DNA from: Bin5 sp965261695
GTDB lineage: Bacteria; Chloroflexota; Anaerolineae; Caldilineales; Caldilineaceae
Reading direction: 5' to 3'
Length of the DNA: 64,000 nt
NCBI GenBank assembly: GCA_965261695.1
Contig: OZ253474.1
Location: 3,720,001-3,784,000 of the forward strand
This document shows positions 1 through 8,760 of this stretch, in pieces. The notes under the pieces were generated by a model, which worked only from the letters and a program-made list of their open reading frames with translations, did no database searches and was not told where the DNA came from. Within the stretch, counting starts at the first letter, position 1, and each line of letters begins with the position of its first letter. The translations under genes and the position numbers were made by a program.

Positions 1-879
1 TCCGTCAGACAGTCGCGTGGCCGGAACTGACTGGCGCAGGTTCTTTTCGCGCAAGAAGACCTGCACTGTCCCGCCCTCGACCGAGATCGTGTAGTCCTTG
101 TACTGATCGTAAAACCCCGAAAGATGCGCATTCAGGGTATCCTTTATGTCCCCCGTGCGTTCCAGGTAATTGAGGACGAGGCCAAGATTGCTGGCATCTT
201 CAGCCAGGAAATGGTTGGGCTGATCAACCGGCTGCGGATTGCGAAGCGCTGAATTGCGCCCCGTGTTCCAATCGCGGTAGAGCATTAACTGCTTATATTG
301 GTCTCCCAGATAAGTGATCTCAGGATACTGATCCGGATCCCTGAATTGTGAAAGCACGGATTGGTTAGGGGTGAGTTCCACATGTCGGATCTGCCTATGT
401 TTTCCGTAACCAGTTTCCCCTCCACTTTCGATTGTTGGGCGAGCAAAGAGGTCAAATTTACCCCTTACAAGACTATAGGAGAAAAACTCCAAGTGGCCAC
501 TTCTTGACCTTGCGTGATCGTTTGCAATTGATTCTTCGATCAACGCAAAACGCTGCCTAACCGCCGTAAAGGAGATTCTGTGCCGCAACGGGATGATCGC
601 ATCGGGATAGGTTAAGGTTACATCAATCTGTGCATCAGGTAATGCTTCAGCGCCTTTCCACAACCACTCCTCTGTACCGCCTCCTGCCCGCACCGGCGCA
701 GCCAAATCGGTCGCTGAGGCGCGCAAAAGATCGATAGCCTCAATGAAATTGGACTTGCCCGACCCGTTCGGCCCGATCAGTACATTCAACGGTCCAAGCT
801 CAATTGGTGGCGTATCCGGTCCGAACGAAAGCAGATTCCGAAGTTGCAGCGTGCGGATAAACCTCGCGTCCCCCAACAT
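1..879 (-). CDS. AAA family ATPase (RecF/SMC-like, AAA_21 type), 3' part outside window
   Basis: Reading the minus strand from an ATG at 879 gives an uninterrupted 293-codon frame that runs off the left edge. Residues about 34-42 form a Walker A motif, GPNGSGKSN, preceded by an ELGPLNVLIG strand typical of RecF/SMC-like ATPases. The final residues visible (RLSDG) look like the start of the ABC-type signature/Q-loop region, so the Walker B half lies outside. The insert between Walker A and the signature is about 240 residues, as expected for single-chain RecF-like 'predicted ATPases' rather than transporters. Such proteins are cytosolic, and many act in DNA repair or as parts of defence or toxin systems; the specific role cannot be read here. 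It is divergent from the peptide importer at 1417. Confidence 0.85.
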   Translation of the reverse strand, partial: MLGDARFIRTLQLRNLLSFGPDTPPIELGPLNVLIGPNGSGKSNFIEAIDLLRASATDLAAPVRAGGGTEEWLWKGAEALPDAQIDVTLTYPDAIIPLRHRISFTAVRQRFALIEESIANDHARSRSGHLEFFSYSLVRGKFDLFARPTIESGGETGYGKHRQIRHVELTPNQSVLSQFRDPDQYPEITYLGDQYKQLMLYRDWNTGRNSALRNPQPVDQPNHFLAEDASNLGLVLNYLERTGDIKDTLNAHLSGFYDQYKDYTISVEGGTVQVFLREKNLRQSVPATRLSDG

Positions 880-1416
880 TTCAGTGTCTCTTTCCCGTCT
901 GGTTCGTGCCATTCACGCACTGACATTCTATCACAACCGCAACACGCCGCACGCGCCCGGAAATTGCCCATCGCACGCGCAATAGCCAATTCATTATCAG
1001 ACGCATATCAACTGTGCGCAAGGGCAGATAGCGCCGCCGACCTCGGTTTGAAATACAGTCTGCAGCAGTCGAAAATTGGTCGCTTTTCTTGACAGTCCCC
1101 GCTTCTCTGTTTATACTCACAGCCTAATTCGGCGAAGGCGCCATCGAGTTTCTCGCACAATGGCGCAATCAAATCGCCCTACGCGCCGAACAGTCCGTTC
1201 CCGTGCGGAACTTCCACTCCTGGGCTGGGACGAGGCTGAGCGGCCAATCCGCAGGTCTTGCAGCGTCTTCCGCCCGCTTTCTCAGTTTGCCCGACCAGAC
1301 TCCACCGCGCTCCTTTCGAGCAGGGGCGCATGAACTGATGTAGCTCATTATCGCTGGTCGTCGGTCATCCGTCGATCACTCTATGTTTTCTCAAAAAATC
1401 AAGGAAACAGCCTACG
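880..1416. other. 537-bp divergent intergenic region with promoter and possible structured leader
   Basis: No convincing gene. It separates the minus-strand ATPase from the plus-strand importer. It contains a strong sigma70-type promoter (1089-1117) reading rightwards, then about 300 nt before the first gene. Within the presumed leader, gcgccat and atggcgc can pair around 1139-1167 with an inner cgag/ctcg stem, and gttcc/ggaac can pair at about 1196-1212. Around 1350-1375 there are short ~7-bp-periodic repeats (ggtcgtcggtc type) like those found elsewhere in the window. Confidence 0.5.
1089..1117 (+). promoter_or_regulatory. Predicted sigma70-type promoter
   Basis: TTGACA at 1089-1094 and TATACT at 1112-1117 with an exact 17-bp spacer. 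Transcription would start near 1124, leaving a leader of about 290 nt before the binding-protein gene at 1417. This is a near-consensus match seen directly in sequence; activity is inferred. Confidence 0.65.
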
Positions 1417-3066
1417 ATGAAACTGAAGAACTCGATGACACGGCGTGACTTTCTGCGCTATTCCGCGCTGAGCGGCTCGGCCGCGCTGCTGGTCGCGTGC
1501 GCGCCGGCCGCACCCGGCGATAGCGGTGAATCCGCGCCTGCCGAGGCGCCTGCAGAGGCCCCGGCAGCCGCTGTGAACGGCCCGAAACAGGGCGGAACCA
1601 TGGCCTGGGTCGGACATCAGGAAATTGCCGGTCTCAGTCCGGCCGACACCGGCCCGACCGTGCATTGGGTGATGATCATCAACATCCACAATCCACTGGT
1701 GGCGGTTGACGACTTCAACCAGCAAGAGCTTGTGTTGGCGAAGTCGGTCGATGTCTCGGCCGACGGCCTCACCTACACGTTCAAGCTGCACGAGGGCGTC
1801 ATGTTCCACGACGGCACCGAACTGACTGCCAACGATGTCGTCTATACCTACGACTACTACCGCAACCCGGACAACGGCGCGCCGATCGTTGGCGCTTTCA
1901 CCGGCATCGGTTCGGTCGAAGCGCCCGACAAGTACACGGTCCAGGTCAATATGGACGATGTCAACGCCGCTTCGCTGGCATCCTGGGCGACCGTCCCGAT
2001 TGTGCAGTCGGCCTACCACGCCGAGGTGGGCGAGGATACGTACCGTACGGCGCCGATCGGCACCGGCCCCTACAAGCTGAACGAGTGGCGCCCGGCTGAG
2101 TTCACCGAACTGGTGGCATTTGATGACCACTTCCGCGGGCGGCCGCATATCGACGTGCTGCGCGCAGACATTGTGCCGGAACCGTCGGTTCGCATGATCG
2201 CTTTGCAGACCGGTGAGGCCGACTCAGCCGTGTGGCCGCTGCTGGTCGAGGACAGCATCTACCTGGAGTCGGAGCCGAACTTCGTCGTCTTCCGCACGCT
2301 CGCCAACTCGATCAAGCATTTCCCGCTTAACAACAGCATTCCGCAGCTGGCGCAGAAAGAGGTGCGCCAGGCGATGATGCACGCGCTCGACCGCCAGCGC
2401 ATCATCGACGATCTATGGAGCGGCGCCGCGCAGGTTTCGCACTCCCACCTGACGCCTGGCAGCCCTTATCACAACGCCGACCTGAAAAAGTACGACTTCG
2501 ATCCGCAGGAGGCGATGGCCCTGCTGGACGGCGCCGGCTGGGCCGTTGGCAGCGACGGCGTGCGCGAGAAGGACGGGCAGAAGCTCTCCTTCACGATCAC
2601 GACGATCACCGGCGACCAGGCACGCCGACCGATTGCTGAACTGGCGCAGCTGATGTTCAAGGATGTGGGCATCGAGGTGCAGCTGGAGGAAAAGCCCGTG
2701 GCTGCGATTCTGCCGGGGATGCGAGAAGGCACGATGGACGCCTCCCTCTACAACTGGACCTACGGCAGCGCGATCGACCCGGACCCGTTCAGCTCGCTCC
2801 ACTCCGGGGGCGGCAACAACTTCGCCCAGTTCAACAACGCGCGCATGGATGAGCTGATCGAGGACGGGCTGAAGGTCGTCTCCTTTGAGGAGCGCAAGCC
2901 CTACTACGATGAGATCCAGGCGATCTTCGCCGAGGAACAGCCGGTGCTCAACTTGCAGTTCGACGAGTGGATGAACGTCTTCAACAGCCGCATCAAGGGC
3001 CTGCCGGAAGGTCCCCAAAACAGTCTGATGTATCAGCAGGCGTACAAGTGGTGGATTGAGGAATAA
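1417..3066 (+). CDS. Peptide/nickel ABC transporter substrate-binding lipoprotein (SBP_bac_5 family)
   Basis: 549 residues. The N-terminus carries a twin-arginine-like motif (TRRDFL, residues 7-12), a hydrophobic stretch and the lipobox LLVAC, so it is probably a Tat-exported lipoprotein anchored outside the membrane. A short Ala/Pro/Glu-rich linker follows, then a DppA/OppA-type fold with the family's typical 'V.SADGLTYTFKLHEGVMFHDG' style region (near residue 110) and length. An aaggaa ribosome-binding site lies about 10 nt upstream of ATG 1417; ATG 1435 is an alternative that still keeps the RR motif. It is the first gene of a cluster with two cognate permeases; no ATPase gene follows. The substrate could be peptides or another amide or sugar-like ligand; the family alone does not decide. 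Confidence 0.88.
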   Translation: MKLKNSMTRRDFLRYSALSGSAALLVACAPAAPGDSGESAPAEAPAEAPAAAVNGPKQGGTMAWVGHQEIAGLSPADTGPTVHWVMIINIHNPLVAVDDFNQQELVLAKSVDVSADGLTYTFKLHEGVMFHDGTELTANDVVYTYDYYRNPDNGAPIVGAFTGIGSVEAPDKYTVQVNMDDVNAASLASWATVPIVQSAYHAEVGEDTYRTAPIGTGPYKLNEWRPAEFTELVAFDDHFRGRPHIDVLRADIVPEPSVRMIALQTGEADSAVWPLLVEDSIYLESEPNFVVFRTLANSIKHFPLNNSIPQLAQKEVRQAMMHALDRQRIIDDLWSGAAQVSHSHLTPGSPYHNADLKKYDFDPQEAMALLDGAGWAVGSDGVREKDGQKLSFTITTITGDQARRPIAELAQLMFKDVGIEVQLEEKPVAAILPGMREGTMDASLYNWTYGSAIDPDPFSSLHSGGGNNFAQFNNARMDELIEDGLKVVSFEERKPYYDEIQAIFAEEQPVLNLQFDEWMNVFNSRIKGLPEGPQNSLMYQQAYKWWIEE

Positions 3067-3077
3067 GGAAAACTCAA

Positions 3078-3146
3078 GTGCTTAGTGGCTCGTGGATAGT
3101 GGTTAGCCCCGCTTTCCACGACCTACTTTTCACGATTCACGATTAT
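3078..3146. repeat. Heptamer-periodic spacer repeat, palindromic arrangement
   Basis: The spacer between the binding protein and the first permease reads in 7-bp steps: agtggct, cgtggat, agtggtt, then ctttcca, cgaccta, cttttca, cgattca, cgattat. The left half has GTGG-type heptamers and the right half their reverse-complement type (CCACG, TCACG), so it could fold as an imperfect hairpin. The permease ATG overlaps its right end. Confidence 0.6.
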
Positions 3147-4107
3147 GCTTCCCTACATCGCCCGCCGTCTTCTGCACGGCCTTGTCGTGATCGTGCTGAT
3201 CAGTGTCGTCACCTTCATCATGATGCGGTTGCTGCCGGGCGATCCGGCCTATCTTCTGCTGGGCGAGGGTGAAATCCGCATCAGCGAGGAACAGATCGAG
3301 GCCATCCGCCGCCGCTGGGGTCTGGACAAGCCCTATCACGAACAGTATCTGATCTGGGCGTGGAATCTGTTGCGGGGGGACTTCGGCGACTCTCTGATCC
3401 GCACAGGCACGCCGGTGCGGCAGATGATCTTCGAGACGATTCCGGTGACGGCCAAGTTGAATGTCATCTCGCTGGCGCTGGCGCTTCTGGTCGCGATCCC
3501 GGCCGGAATCATCGCCGGGGTGCGCCGCAACTCCGCCTTCGACTACAGCACCGCGGTCGGCTCGACATTGGGGGTGGCCCTGCCTAACTTCTGGCTGGCG
3601 CTGATGCTGATCGTGCTGTTCGCCCTGTACGTGCCGCGCTGGTTTGGCGAACTGCCCCTGGTAGGCCGCATTCCGCCTTTTGGGTTGCGATCCTGGCAAG
3701 GCTACATTCTGCCGGTCCTGGTGCTGACGACCGAACAGATGGCGGTGCTGACACGCGTCATGCGCGCGTCAATGCTCGAAGTGCTTTCCCAGGACTACGT
3801 GCGCACCGCCTACGCCAAGGGGTTGCCAAACATTTTCGTGCTTGCCCGCCACGCGCTGCGAAATGCGCTGCTGCCGGTGGTGACGGTGATCGGTTTTCGC
3901 ATCGCCTTCATCCTCAGCGGCACTATCGTTGTCGAGACTGTCTTCGCCATCCCCGGCATCGGCCGCCTCTTCACCGATTCGCTCTTCCGCCTCGATTACC
4001 AGGTGGTGCAGTCCCTGGTCGTCGTGCTGGCCGTGCTGGTGGTGGCGGTTAACCTGCTGACCGACCTGACGTATGCGATTATCGATCCGCGCATCCGTAT
4101 TGAGTAG
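3145..4107 (+). CDS. Peptide ABC transporter permease, DppB/OppB type
   Basis: 320 residues with six predicted membrane segments and the BPD_transp_1 domain. The N-terminal LPYIARRLLHGLVVIVLISV segment and the 'LPGDPA' region are characteristic of DppB/OppB. The EAA-loop region (DYVRTAYAKGLPNIFVLARH, near residue 220) would contact an ATPase. It pairs with the DppC-type permease 21 bp downstream and the binding protein upstream to form the pore of an importer. The start lies directly against a heptamer repeat block, with no obvious Shine-Dalgarno sequence. Confidence 0.93.
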   Translation: MLPYIARRLLHGLVVIVLISVVTFIMMRLLPGDPAYLLLGEGEIRISEEQIEAIRRRWGLDKPYHEQYLIWAWNLLRGDFGDSLIRTGTPVRQMIFETIPVTAKLNVISLALALLVAIPAGIIAGVRRNSAFDYSTAVGSTLGVALPNFWLALMLIVLFALYVPRWFGELPLVGRIPPFGLRSWQGYILPVLVLTTEQMAVLTRVMRASMLEVLSQDYVRTAYAKGLPNIFVLARHALRNALLPVVTVIGFRIAFILSGTIVVETVFAIPGIGRLFTDSLFRLDYQVVQSLVVVLAVLVVAVNLLTDLTYAIIDPRIRIE

Positions 4108-4128
4108 CTTGTTTCAACACGAAACCAA

Positions 4129-5028
4129 ATGTCGGCCTCCACACCCACTGAAGCATACGCCAAACTCATCTCCGAAACCGCCCGCCGCTCCGAGTGGAGC
4201 CAGGCGTGGCGGCGCTTTCGCGCCAATCGCATTGCTGTCGGTGGAATGATTGCAATCATCCTGCTGACGATGTTAGCGATTTTCGCGCCGCTGTTCTCTC
4301 CCTACGATCCGATAAATGATGTCTTTCGCGGGATGCGCGGGGTCGGCCCCACGGCAGCCCATCCCTTCGGCTACGATCATCTGGGGCGGGATCTTCTCAG
4401 CCGCGTGATCTTCGGCACGCGGGTCGCGTTGCTGGTGGGGCTGATAGCAACCGGCATCTCCGTGACGATCGGTGTGGTGATGGGCGCGGTGGCCGGTTAT
4501 TTCGGCAACAGGTCGGACACGTTGATCTCCAGGGTGATCGACACGCTGATGGCCTTTCCGATTATTGCCCTATTGTTGGTGCTGGCTTCGGTGTTGGGGC
4601 CGAGTCTGAATACGACGATTATCGTCATCGGCGTGACCGGTTGGGCGCGTTTCGCCCGCGTGGTGCGGGCCGATGTGATGTCCTTGAAGGCGACCGATTT
4701 CGTCACTGCGGCGCGGGCGGTGGGCGTACGCGACTGGCGCATCATCTGGCGGCATCTGCTGCCCAACGTGATGGGGCCGGTAATCGTTTTGGCAACCCTG
4801 GGTATCGGGGGCATTATTATCCTGGAGTCGGCGCTCTCATTCTTGGGCCTGGGCATTCGCCCGCCGGACCCATCCTGGGGGCGGACATTGGCTGACGGCA
4901 GAGACTCCATTCTACGCTTTCCACACATCTCGTTCTTTCCCGGCCTGATGATCGTCATCACCGTGCTGGCGTTCAACTTCCTGGGGGACGGCCTGCGCGA
5001 TGCGATGGATCCGAGGGAACGGGATTAA
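4129..5028 (+). CDS. Peptide ABC transporter permease, DppC/OppC type
   Basis: 299 residues. An N-terminal OppC_N-like segment (WRRFRANRIAVGGMIAIILL) is followed by a BPD_transp_1 domain with the 'HPFGYDHLGRDLLSRVIFGTR' style family region near residue 80 and an EAA loop (TAARAVGVRDWRIIWRHLLP) near residue 190. It is the second pore subunit with the upstream DppB-type gene. The importer lacks its own ATPase genes here, so it may borrow an OppD/F pair such as the one at 41345-43446, or its ATPases may be elsewhere. Confidence 0.93.
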   Translation: MSASTPTEAYAKLISETARRSEWSQAWRRFRANRIAVGGMIAIILLTMLAIFAPLFSPYDPINDVFRGMRGVGPTAAHPFGYDHLGRDLLSRVIFGTRVALLVGLIATGISVTIGVVMGAVAGYFGNRSDTLISRVIDTLMAFPIIALLLVLASVLGPSLNTTIIVIGVTGWARFARVVRADVMSLKATDFVTAARAVGVRDWRIIWRHLLPNVMGPVIVLATLGIGGIIILESALSFLGLGIRPPDPSWGRTLADGRDSILRFPHISFFPGLMIVITVLAFNFLGDGLRDAMDPRERD

Positions 5029-5065
5029 ATCGATCTTTAGACAAGGTATTCAAAAGGAGAAACAG

Positions 5066-6148
5066 ATGAAGAACCAATCGAAACGTTTCACAATTCTTGC
5101 GCTGCTGCTGGCGTTCGCGCTGGCGCTCAGCGCATGTGTCTCTGTCACGCCGGCGGACGACGGCATGGCAGCCGATGAAGGCGGCATGGAGAAGGAGGGC
5201 GGCTACGTCATCGGCGTGAGCAATACCCTGGTCGGCAACGGCTGGCGCGAGCAGATGATCTGCGCCATCAAGGCCGAGGCGACCGCCAGCGGGCTTGTCG
5301 ACAAAGTGGTCGTCGTCAACCGCAACGGCGGCCCGACCGAACAGATCGCCGACCTGGAGGGGCTTATCTCCCAGGGGGTGGATGCCATCATCCTCAACCC
5401 GACCGACCGTGAGGGGCTGAACGCGGTCATCGAGTCGGCTATCGCCCAGGGGATCGTGGTCGTCGCGGTCGACCAGGCGGTTACGGCCGAGGGCGCCTAT
5501 GTCGCCACCAATGACCAGACCGCATACGCGCAACTGGGCGCCGAGTGGCTGTTCGAGCAGCTGGGCGGCTCGGGCAAGGTGGTGGAGATGCGCGGCATCG
5601 ACGGCGTCCCCGCCGACACGGACCGTCACAACGGCTTCATGGCCGCGCTGGCGAACTATCCCGACATCGAAGTCGTGGCCTCGACCTTCACCGGCTGGGA
5701 TCCTTCGACCGGCGCGCAGCAGGCCCTCGATCTGATCACCACGCAGGAGATCGATGGCATCTGGACGTCCGGCATCGACTATCCGGTCGTCGAGCAGTTC
5801 CAGGTGGCCGATGTTGGCTATGTACCGATCGTGGGCGCGGACAACAACGGCTTCGTGGAGCAGCTGATCAATCTCGCAGGCGAGGGTCTGATCGGCGCGG
5901 CGGTGACCAATCCGCCCGCGATCGGCGCGGTCGGTATGTCGATCGCGCTCGAGGCGCTGACCGGCAACAACCCGCCGCATGAGATCATACTCACGCCTAG
6001 AGTCTTCACCACCGAGGATGTCGACGGGCTGACCGGGATCTACGCACCCGACGAGCAGGTCGGCTGGAGCACCTACGTCGATATTGAACCTTATACCCAT
6101 TACAACGGCAGCGCCGACGTGTCGGCGTGCAAGGCGCCGGGTGAATAG
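5066..6148 (+). CDS. Sugar ABC transporter substrate-binding lipoprotein (RbsB-like, Peripla_BP_4)
   Basis: 360 residues from ATG 5066, chosen because aaaggag lies 7 nt upstream and the signal peptide begins there; the frame is open further upstream but that part overlaps the preceding permease. The signal ends in the lipobox ALSAC, indicating a lipoprotein. The mature part has the Peripla_BP_4 pattern: a GVSNTLVGNGWREQM strand-helix, ISQGVDAIILNPTD near residue 110 and VVVAVDQAV, as in ribose/galactose-type binding proteins. It heads a four-gene importer operon followed by sugar-modifying genes. The exact sugar is not determined by sequence. Confidence 0.9.
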   Translation: MKNQSKRFTILALLLAFALALSACVSVTPADDGMAADEGGMEKEGGYVIGVSNTLVGNGWREQMICAIKAEATASGLVDKVVVVNRNGGPTEQIADLEGLISQGVDAIILNPTDREGLNAVIESAIAQGIVVVAVDQAVTAEGAYVATNDQTAYAQLGAEWLFEQLGGSGKVVEMRGIDGVPADTDRHNGFMAALANYPDIEVVASTFTGWDPSTGAQQALDLITTQEIDGIWTSGIDYPVVEQFQVADVGYVPIVGADNNGFVEQLINLAGEGLIGAAVTNPPAIGAVGMSIALEALTGNNPPHEIILTPRVFTTEDVDGLTGIYAPDEQVGWSTYVDIEPYTHYNGSADVSACKAPGE

Positions 6149-6190
6149 GCTGCATTCCGTTGCAGGGGCAAGGCGCCCGCCGGTCTCAGC

Positions 6191-7759
6191 ATGAGCGCAT
6201 CGCTTTCTGAGGCTTCGCCTCTGTTGGAGGCCGTTGGGATCGCAAAATCGTATGGATCCGTCGTGGCGTTACAGGCGGCAGACCTTGCCGTGCGCCGCGG
6301 CGAGATCCATGCGTTGCTCGGCGCGAACGGGGCCGGCAAGAGCACGCTGGTGAAGATCCTGGCGGGCGTCCACTCGGCTGATTCCGGTGAGGTGCATGTC
6401 GAAGGGCGTTCGATACGCTTGCGCGCGCCGGTGGATGCGATGGCGGTCGGCATTGCCACCGTCTTCCAGGACCCGGCGCTGATCCCCGACCTCACCATCA
6501 AACAGAATCTCCAACTCAGTGAGATCGACCAATCGGCCTTTACGCGTTGGCTTGGGTGGTTCGATCTCGGCGATCTCGATGCGGAAGTGCTCGTGCGCGA
6601 CCTGCCGCTCGAGACGCTGCGCATGGTCGACCTGGCGCGCGCCCTGGCCCGTGATCCGCAGGTTTTGCTGCTCGACGAGATCACAGCCGCGCTCACCGCA
6701 GACCAGGCTGAGCGGGTCTTCGCGCTGCTCGCGCACTGGAAGGAGCAGGGGCGGGCGGCGGTGCTGATCACCCACCGGCTGGCCGAGGTAAGGCGCATAT
6801 GTGATCGCGCCACCATCCTGCGCGACGGGCGTAATGTCGCCCTGTTCGAGCCGGGCACGGCCGCGGCCGCGACAGACGGTTCGTCAACGGGAACGATGCA
6901 GGATGTGGGCGAGCACCGGTTGGTCGAAGCCATGCTAGGCACAGATGAGGAGAGGGTGAAGAGGAGTGAAGTGAGAGAGGGCGCCCAACCCGCTTCTGAC
7001 GCCTCACGTCCCACTGCCCGTTCCGTCTCCGACGAGGTCGCTTTCGCCGTGCAGGGGTTGAGCGCCGGGGACGTTGTGCGTGACATCTCGTTCGAAGTGC
7101 GCCGCGGCGAAATTCTCGGCCTCATCGCGTTGGAAGGCCAGGGTCAGGAGCGTCTGTTCGCCCTCCTGTCCGGCGACCGGCGTCCGACGGCGGGCGAGAT
7201 CCTGGTCGGCGGCAATCCGCGCCGCTGGAGAGGGGCGTATGATGCGGTCGGGGACGGCGTCGTTCTCATCCCCGGCGATCGGCTGCAGGCGCTGCTGCCC
7301 AATCTGCCCGTGCGGCACAACCTGGTCGTGCCTCTCTTCAACCGCATCCGCCAGTGGCTGCGCATCCCGGCTGATGAACGCCAACGGGTCAGGAATGTAA
7401 TCGAGCGGCTGTCGATCGATACCAGGGCGGCATCACAGGTGCGGCGGCTCTCCGGCGGGAACCAGCAGAAGGTTGCGATTGGGCGCTGGCTCGTGGCCGG
7501 TTTCCGGACGCTGCTCTGTTTCGACCCGACGCGGGGCATCGACGTGCAGACCAAGCGGGAGATCTACGCGCTACTGCGCGAGCTGGCAGCCGATGGCGCG
7601 GCGATCCTGCTCTATACCAGCGAGCTTGCCGAGATCCAGCTGGTCTGCGATCGGGTCCTGATCATGCACGATGGACGCGTCGTCGACGAACAGGACGCGG
7701 CGCAGGCCACCGAGTCCAGCCTGCTCACCGCCGCGCACGGATTGGAGGCGCCCGCATGA
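6191..7759 (+). CDS. Sugar ABC transporter ATP-binding protein, two NBDs (RbsA/MglA-like)
   Basis: 522 residues with two fused ABC domains that energise the permeases encoded next. NBD1 has Walker A GANGAGKST (about residue 46) and Walker B VLLLDEITA, but where an LSxGE/LSGGQ signature is expected it reads LPLETLRMV, a degenerate version. NBD2 lacks a normal Walker A lysine (EGQGQERLF), as is usual in this family, and keeps LSGGNQQK near residue 419. The linker between the domains (about 225-285) is unusually long and includes a purine-rich heptamer-repeat segment at 6944-6982, encoding DEERVKRSEVREG. Its last codons overlap the next gene by 4 bp. Confidence 0.92.
   Translation: MSASLSEASPLLEAVGIAKSYGSVVALQAADLAVRRGEIHALLGANGAGKSTLVKILAGVHSADSGEVHVEGRSIRLRAPVDAMAVGIATVFQDPALIPDLTIKQNLQLSEIDQSAFTRWLGWFDLGDLDAEVLVRDLPLETLRMVDLARALARDPQVLLLDEITAALTADQAERVFALLAHWKEQGRAAVLITHRLAEVRRICDRATILRDGRNVALFEPGTAAAATDGSSTGTMQDVGEHRLVEAMLGTDEERVKRSEVREGAQPASDASRPTARSVSDEVAFAVQGLSAGDVVRDISFEVRRGEILGLIALEGQGQERLFALLSGDRRPTAGEILVGGNPRRWRGAYDAVGDGVVLIPGDRLQALLPNLPVRHNLVVPLFNRIRQWLRIPADERQRVRNVIERLSIDTRAASQVRRLSGGNQQKVAIGRWLVAGFRTLLCFDPTRGIDVQTKREIYALLRELAADGAAILLYTSELAEIQLVCDRVLIMHDGRVVDEQDAAQATESSLLTAAHGLEAPA
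6944..6982 (+). repeat. Purine-rich heptamer repeat inside the sugar ABC ATPase gene
   Basis: Reads in 7-bp steps: gaggaga, gggtgaa, gaggagt, gaagtga, gagaggg. Similar blocks lie at 8771-8806, 45427-45530, 57721-57782 and 60755-60795. It falls in the inter-domain linker, where extra residues should be tolerated. Confidence 0.55.
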
Positions 7760-8760
7760 TGACGACGGTTCGGTCTGCGGGCGTTGCCGCCTGGCGGCGC
7801 GGGTTGGCGCGCAACAGTTGGACATTGGGCGTGTGGCTGCTGCTCAGCGCGTTGCTCGTCTGGTACGCCACGCTTATCCCCGTTTTCGGTCAGTTCCAGA
7901 TCACGTCGATCAGCAAGAACAGTCTGCCCCTGGTCTATCTGGCGATAGGCCAGGCGATCATCGTTATCGCGGGCGGGATCGACCTTTCGCTGGGCGCGCT
8001 GCTGCTGTTGAGCAACGCGCTGGCGGCGCGCTTCATGGAGGATCAACCGTTGGGGATGGTGCTCTTTATCGCCATTGTCCTGATTGCCGGCCTCGGCATC
8101 CTCAACGCGCTGGTCGGCTATGTGATCAGCGTCTCCGGCGTGCCCGACATCGTTGTCACGCTGGCCACGGGCTACATCTGGTCGGGGTTTGCGCTCTGGA
8201 TATTGCCGTCGCCCGGCGGAGGCACGGCGCCGGAGTTCCGCTGGCTCTTCACCGGCGCGCAGTCCGGCATCGGCGGCACCTACGTCATGCCGATCCTGAT
8301 GATGGCGCTGCCGGCGATTATCGTATTTCTGCTGTCGCGGCGCACCCGTATTGGCCTGTCGATCTACGCGATCGGGAGTGATAGCGTCGCCGCGCGGCTC
8401 GCCGGTCTTGACGTGCGCCGGGCAAAGATGGCCTCTTATGCGATCGGGGGCGCGTTGGCCGCGCTGGCCGGGCTGGCCACGGTTGCGCTCACCGGCACCG
8501 GCGGCCCGCGTTTCAGCGTCGGCGCCAACGCCACCTTGAACAGCGTGGCCGCGGTCGTTCTCGGCGGCGTTGCCCTCGCCGGCGGCACGGGGCTGGTGCT
8601 CGGCGCGGTTGCGGCCGGCGTGATCCTGATCATGCTCAACCCGATACTGAGCGCGATGGGCATCGACCCCAACAACGCGCAGATCATCCAGGGGCTTCTG
8701 ATCGCCGGTGTGATGATGGTCGGCGGGCTGGTCACCCTGCTGCGGGAGCGATCCGCATGA
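7756..8760 (+). CDS. Sugar ABC transporter permease (RbsC-like, BPD_transp_2)
   Basis: 334 residues, about 8-10 hydrophobic segments, with the RbsC-type motif region AIGQAIIVIAGGIDLSLGA (about residue 58) and the AIGSDSVAARLAGLDV loop (about 206). Overlaps the ATPase stop by ATGA and the next permease in the same way, indicating translational coupling. With the following paralogue it should form a heterodimeric pore, whereas ribose systems often use a homodimer. Confidence 0.93.
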   Translation: MMTTVRSAGVAAWRRGLARNSWTLGVWLLLSALLVWYATLIPVFGQFQITSISKNSLPLVYLAIGQAIIVIAGGIDLSLGALLLLSNALAARFMEDQPLGMVLFIAIVLIAGLGILNALVGYVISVSGVPDIVVTLATGYIWSGFALWILPSPGGGTAPEFRWLFTGAQSGIGGTYVMPILMMALPAIIVFLLSRRTRIGLSIYAIGSDSVAARLAGLDVRRAKMASYAIGGALAALAGLATVALTGTGGPRFSVGANATLNSVAAVVLGGVALAGGTGLVLGAVAAGVILIMLNPILSAMGIDPNNAQIIQGLLIAGVMMVGGLVTLLRERSA

